From: Gammaproteobacteria bacterium
Lineage (GTDB): Bacteria > Pseudomonadota > Gammaproteobacteria > SZUA-140
Reading direction: 5' to 3'
Length of the DNA stretch: 8,627 nt
Assembly: GCA_026994735.1 (NCBI GenBank)
Contig: JALWQD010000049.1
Location: 1 to 8,627 of the forward strand
How positions within the stretch are numbered: the stretch's first letter is position 1; every line of letters begins with the position of its first letter. Shown here piece after piece: positions 5,357 to 8,627 of this stretch. The position numbers and the translations under genes are program-made. Below the pieces are notes generated by a model that had not been told where the DNA came from, did not search any database, and saw nothing but the letters and a program-made list of their open reading frames with translations.

Positions 5357-6721
5357 ATGACAAGACAAAATATTGCAGCCAGGGCCCGTTTGCTGGCCGG
5401 GAGTATGCTTTTTGCCAGTAGTGCTGTATCCGCTTCAGGGTTTGCATTAGTGGAGCAGAGCGCCAGTGGCCAGGGTAATGCCTTTGCCGGTGCTACGGCC
5501 GCAGCAGAGGATGCCTCGACAATATTTTTTAATCCGGCTGGCATGACCCGCTTGTCAGGTCGCAATGCGGCAGCAGGGTTACATCTTATTGTGCCGCAGA
5601 GTGATTTCACAAATCGTGGTTCGACGAGTCCTGTTGGCCCTTTGGCAGGTGGCAATGATGATGGTGGCCAGACAGCCCTGGTTCCGAACCTTTATTACCT
5701 GCAGCCATTAACAGAGCATGTTGTTGCCGGTATAGGTATCAACGTGCCGTTTGGCCTCAGTACGGAGTATGATGCCGCCTGGGTTGGCCGTTATCATGGC
5801 ATCAAGTCTGAAGTGACGACGATTAATATCAATCCGAGTCTGGCCTGGCAGGTCAATGATCGCCTCTCACTCGCTGGCGGTGTCAGTGCTCAGTATATTG
5901 ATGTTACGTTGACCACTGCGATTGATTTGGGGGCATCCTGCTTTAGTCTCCAGGCAGCAAGTACGATACCGGCAGGAACGTGCACTACGCTGGGCGTGAG
6001 TCCACAGCAATCCGATGGTCTTGCTGATCTCTCCGGTGATGACTGGAGTTATGGTTTTAACGTTGGTCTTCTCTTTGATCTGACGCCTGACTCGCGGATC
6101 GGTTTTGCCTATCGTTCGAAGGTCTCGCAGTCATTATCGGGTGATGCCCGCTTTTCCGGGACGACTGCCGGTGCCACTGCTTTTTTGCAGAATGTCATTC
6201 AACCGAGCCAACAGCTTGTCAATACGACGATCAAGGCTGATATCACGTTGCCGGAGTCAGTCTCCCTGGGGTATTTTCTCTCCCTCAATGAGCATCTCGC
6301 AATCATGGCTGACTGGACTTGGACACACTGGCAGCGATTTAATGAATTGCGCGTCGATTTTGCTTCCCTACAGCCGGACGGCGTTACCGATGAAAGCTGG
6401 CGTAACAGCAGCCGTTTCTCTCTCGGTGCCAATTACCGCCTTGATGACCGTCTCATGTTAAGGGCCGGTATTGCTTATGATGAAACACCGGTTCCGGATG
6501 CTCAGCACCGGACAGTGCGGATACCTGGCAACGATCGTCGCTGGTTGTCGCTCGGTTTCAACTGGCGTTTTTCTGCAACAACAAGTCTTGATATTGGTTA
6601 TTCCCATCTGTTTGTCAGTAAGACAGCGATTGATTCGACAAACAGCAAAGGTTATGAAGTGATAGGCAGTTATGACAGCGCGGTGGATATTGTCAGCGCA
6701 CAACTCAATTGGCGTTATTGA
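5357..6721 (+). CDS. fadL: Outer membrane protein transport protein, OMPP1/FadL/TodX family
   Basis: FadL-type 14-strand outer-membrane barrels pass long-chain fatty acids or aromatic hydrocarbons by lateral diffusion. The 454 residues are close to E. coli FadL (446). A signal peptide (positive residues to 11, hydrophobic core about 12-20) is probably cut after AVSA at 26. The mature N-terminus SGFALVEQSASGQGNAF matches the family hatch that plugs the barrel, and NPAGM at 59-63 is the conserved Asn-Pro-Ala motif. Alternating amphipathic strands fill the rest, ending NWRY with a terminal aromatic residue as in many outer-membrane barrels. Cys195 and Cys209, in a predicted surface loop, may form a disulfide. 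The gene appears monocistronic, with its own promoter candidate and terminator. The substrate cannot be told from sequence: fatty acids are the default, hydrocarbons are possible; the symbol refers to the family. Confidence 0.93.
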   Translation: MTRQNIAARARLLAGSMLFASSAVSASGFALVEQSASGQGNAFAGATAAAEDASTIFFNPAGMTRLSGRNAAAGLHLIVPQSDFTNRGSTSPVGPLAGGNDDGGQTALVPNLYYLQPLTEHVVAGIGINVPFGLSTEYDAAWVGRYHGIKSEVTTININPSLAWQVNDRLSLAGGVSAQYIDVTLTTAIDLGASCFSLQAASTIPAGTCTTLGVSPQQSDGLADLSGDDWSYGFNVGLLFDLTPDSRIGFAYRSKVSQSLSGDARFSGTTAGATAFLQNVIQPSQQLVNTTIKADITLPESVSLGYFLSLNEHLAIMADWTWTHWQRFNELRVDFASLQPDGVTDESWRNSSRFSLGANYRLDDRLMLRAGIAYDETPVPDAQHRTVRIPGNDRRWLSLGFNWRFSATTSLDIGYSHLFVSKTAIDSTNSKGYEVIGSYDSAVDIVSAQLNWRY

Positions 6722-6754
6722 TTTTATCAAAATAGCGGGCCAACTTGCTAACGA

Positions 6755-6789
6755 CCGTTTCGCAGCAGGATCTGCGGAACGGTTTTTTT
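6755..6789 (+). terminator. Intrinsic terminator of the fadL-like gene
   Basis: The arms CCGTTTCGCAG (6755-6765) and CTGCGGAACGG (6772-6782) form an 11-bp stem with one G-T wobble and the six-base loop CAGGAT, followed by seven T (6783-6789). It lies 33 bases after the stop codon and separates this gene from the channel gene. Confidence 0.93.
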
Positions 6790-6828
6790 ACACGACAGTC
6801 CGCGGTGGTGTGTGCCAGAGTAGTGGTT

Positions 6829-6850
6829 TGTTTCTCCGGGGAGCGAAACA
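6829..6850. repeat. Short inverted repeat upstream of the channel gene
   Basis: TGTTTC (6829-6834) and GAAACA (6845-6850) are perfect complements around a ten-base GC-rich centre that can pair further with a small bulge. It has no T-run, so it is not a terminator. It could be an operator or leader hairpin for the gene starting at 6888. No known regulator site was recognised with confidence. Confidence 0.4.
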
Positions 6851-6887
6851 CCTTTACCTATCGGCAACAATTTCCGATACTGAGCCA

Positions 6888-8627
6888 ATGTTGAGGAAAC
6901 TTGTGTTGTTGTTCAAAGATGTCCGTCAGACAGGGGCTGTCTGTCTGATATTGCTGGCCCTGCTTTTTAGTGCTGCCAGTTTTGCCGGGAAAGACTGGGG
7001 ACAGGACTCGCGGAGTCTTTTGGCAGAGATCAAGAAACAGATCAAAAAAAGTGATGTTGAAGATTTGTCGCAGGAACGTCTCGCCACCTGGGGGCAGGAA
7101 CTGGCCGAGATCCGTGCTCAGGCCCAGAGTTGCGTTGATAGTGCTGACAAAAATTTGCAGCGCCAGCAACAGAACCTGGTTTCCCTGGGAGAACCATTAC
7201 CCGTTACCAGTACCGATGTTGCCACCAAAGCAGTGCGCAGCAAGCTTGAGCATACGGTTGCTGCTCTGGAAAAACAACTGGCAACATGTCGTGCATTATT
7301 GATCGATAGTGAGAGTCTGGCAGAGCGTGTTCAGCGCTTGAAACAGGAAGTCCTTGCCGGATATTTGCTCGTGCCCGGGCCGCCACTATGGGATGTGGTC
7401 TTGAGTAATCTGGCTAACCCCGAAGCCTGGTATCAAACAAGCAAGGATATTATCAGCAATTCTGGACAAATTGCTCGCTTGAGTATCGAGCAATGGTGGC
7501 TTGTTGGCTTTTCGCTGATGATAGGTGCCTTGCTGGGGTTCTGGCTCCGGTCGTTATTGCGACATCAACCGCAGGCATCCGCCAATGATAGCCAGACAGC
7601 GCACTTTTTGCGTTCCTGTCGCAGCTGTCTGGGACGGCCATTACCCTTGCTCTTTGCTCTCATTGCCGTAGCCATGTCGCTATCATTACTGATGCCATTA
7701 CAACCTGTGCCGCCATTGCTGGCACTGATTATCAGTCTAACGGCCTACATTTTGACGCGCAGTCTGGTTAATATCCTGCTCCGCCCGGTAGCACCCGCGC
7801 GCTATTTTCTTGCCCTCGATGAAAGTTTGGCACGTTCGCTCCATCGACGTTTGCAAATGTTGCTGTTGCTGGGGTTACTCGGTGTCATGGGCACGATTAC
7901 AGAACTTGAAACGGCCATGGATCCCATGCAGTGGTTTGCCTTGCGTTCTGCCTTTTTACTTTTGGTGGCGGTAAACCTGCTGTGGGTTTTTAGTAGTTTG
8001 GGGCAGGTATCGGGGCTGCTTGGGCAACGCTGGCTGCGTGGGCTATTGATCATGGCGTTGTTGTTGGCAATGGTGGCCGAGGTGATTGGCTATCATAATT
8101 TTTCCCGTTTTATGCTCACGGGTTTGCTGGCAACGGTCATGTTAGGGCTGCTGTTTCGTCTGCTGCATGTTTTTTTCATTGATTTGCTGGACGGGCTTGA
8201 TGAAGGGAAATACGCTTGGCAGTGTCGCTTACGAAAACTCCTGGGGTTATCTGCAGGGCAATCTGTACCCGGACTGGTTTGGTTGCGGCTCCTGATCGTG
8301 ATCACTATCTGGGTCAATTTTGTCATGGGCCTGGTCAGCGTTTGGGGGTTTTCCGGTAGTGGCTGGCCATGGTTATGGAACCTGATAATCAACGGCTTTG
8401 AAATCGGCAGTATACGACTGGTTCCTTTGCAGCTTCTGATGGCTCTGCTTGTTCTGACCGTATCGCTGACGCTGGTTGGCTGGTTGAAGCGTGAAACCTT
8501 GCCGCACCTGCTTGGCAAGAGTCGGCTTGATCGTGGTGCACGTGAGGCAATCATGACCCTCGGTGGTTATATCGGCAGCATCGTGTCGGTGTTACTGGCA
8601 CTGTCCCTGGCCGGTTGTGATTGTACC
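6888..8627 (+). CDS. Mechanosensitive ion channel, MscS superfamily (large multi-span type), 3' end outside window
   Basis: The reading frame stays open for 580 codons to the window edge. Large MscS homologues (MscK, MscM/YjeP, YbiO, YnaI types) open under membrane tension and release solutes after osmotic downshock. A signal peptide ending near SAASFA (residue 33) leads into a periplasmic domain of about 170 residues, rich in Gln, Glu and Lys and probably coiled coil. About ten hydrophobic segments follow, at roughly 203-224, 251-268, 273-295, 322-338, 349-368, 386-402, 409-431, 467-486, 513-535 and 554-577. The last part, RGAREAIMTLGGYIG then LAG, matches the lead-in to the conserved MscS pore helix; the pore and cytoplasmic beta domain lie beyond the window. 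ATG 6888 has only a weak site (TGAG) before it but gives the signal peptide. The periplasmic arm is much shorter than in E. coli MscK. Confidence 0.87.
   Translation, partial: MLRKLVLLFKDVRQTGAVCLILLALLFSAASFAGKDWGQDSRSLLAEIKKQIKKSDVEDLSQERLATWGQELAEIRAQAQSCVDSADKNLQRQQQNLVSLGEPLPVTSTDVATKAVRSKLEHTVAALEKQLATCRALLIDSESLAERVQRLKQEVLAGYLLVPGPPLWDVVLSNLANPEAWYQTSKDIISNSGQIARLSIEQWWLVGFSLMIGALLGFWLRSLLRHQPQASANDSQTAHFLRSCRSCLGRPLPLLFALIAVAMSLSLLMPLQPVPPLLALIISLTAYILTRSLVNILLRPVAPARYFLALDESLARSLHRRLQMLLLLGLLGVMGTITELETAMDPMQWFALRSAFLLLVAVNLLWVFSSLGQVSGLLGQRWLRGLLIMALLLAMVAEVIGYHNFSRFMLTGLLATVMLGLLFRLLHVFFIDLLDGLDEGKYAWQCRLRKLLGLSAGQSVPGLVWLRLLIVITIWVNFVMGLVSVWGFSGSGWPWLWNLIINGFEIGSIRLVPLQLLMALLVLTVSLTLVGWLKRETLPHLLGKSRLDRGAREAIMTLGGYIGSIVSVLLALSLAGCDCT

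Noticed and set aside
6829..6850. The GTTTC and GAAAC arms considered as a PsrA-type fatty-acid regulator site linked to fadL.
   Set aside because: The arms are in the opposite orientation to the PsrA pattern I know, the spacing is longer, and the site lies downstream of the fadL terminator.
8093..8554. A 153-codon minus-strand reading frame at the right end.
   Set aside because: It is antisense to the channel gene, whose membrane segments and MscS lead-in are clear; the shadow protein has no recognisable features.
1..8627. The palindrome TGGCCA occurs about 15 times, well above the roughly two expected by chance, which hinted at an uptake or methylation signal.
   Set aside because: My hand count gives about 54 GGCC overall, and the preference for T before and A after it predicts about 13 TGGCCA. 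Most are in coding frames such as CTG GCC, so codon and context bias explain it.

Overview
The window looks like a core chromosomal segment of a gammaproteobacterium with roughly 50% GC. RpoA aligns with the Escherichia coli protein residue for residue through its C-terminal domain. The gcvR-bcp pair next to perM is also a gammaproteobacterial grouping. I cannot name the genus. I see no phage, transposon, CRISPR, tRNA or rRNA signal, and no gap without a gene is longer than about 190 bases.

Layout. Bases 3-2156 hold the distal end of the alpha ribosomal operon: rpsD, rpoA and rplQ on the plus strand, closed by a strong intrinsic terminator (2159-2186). A stand-alone S-adenosylmethionine hydrolase of the DUF62 family (2224-2952) follows, and then the membrane protein perM (3042-4106). 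perM converges on the minus-strand pair gcvR-bcp (5166 down to 4117) with only 10 bases between stop codons. A 190-base divergent intergenic region separates gcvR from a plus-strand FadL-family outer membrane porin (5357-6721), which has its own promoter candidate and terminator (6755-6789). Last is the 5' part of a large mechanosensitive channel of the MscS superfamily (6888 to the window edge), cut just as the conserved channel core begins.

Functions. The first block serves ribosome assembly and transcription. The others are separate housekeeping units: SAM turnover, a PerM-type membrane carrier, thiol peroxidase defence (Bcp), an ACT-domain regulator (GcvR), uptake of hydrophobic compounds across the outer membrane (FadL), and osmotic protection (MscS family).

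The most noteworthy points are three. Ribosomal protein S4 is of the zinc-binding (C+) type, unlike the E. coli protein, and has one knuckle cysteine displaced. The SAM hydrolase has an extended -10 element placed so that transcription would begin on its start codon, and it lacks a Shine-Dalgarno sequence. The channel has a much shorter periplasmic arm than MscK. I found nothing that amounts to a new multi-gene system.
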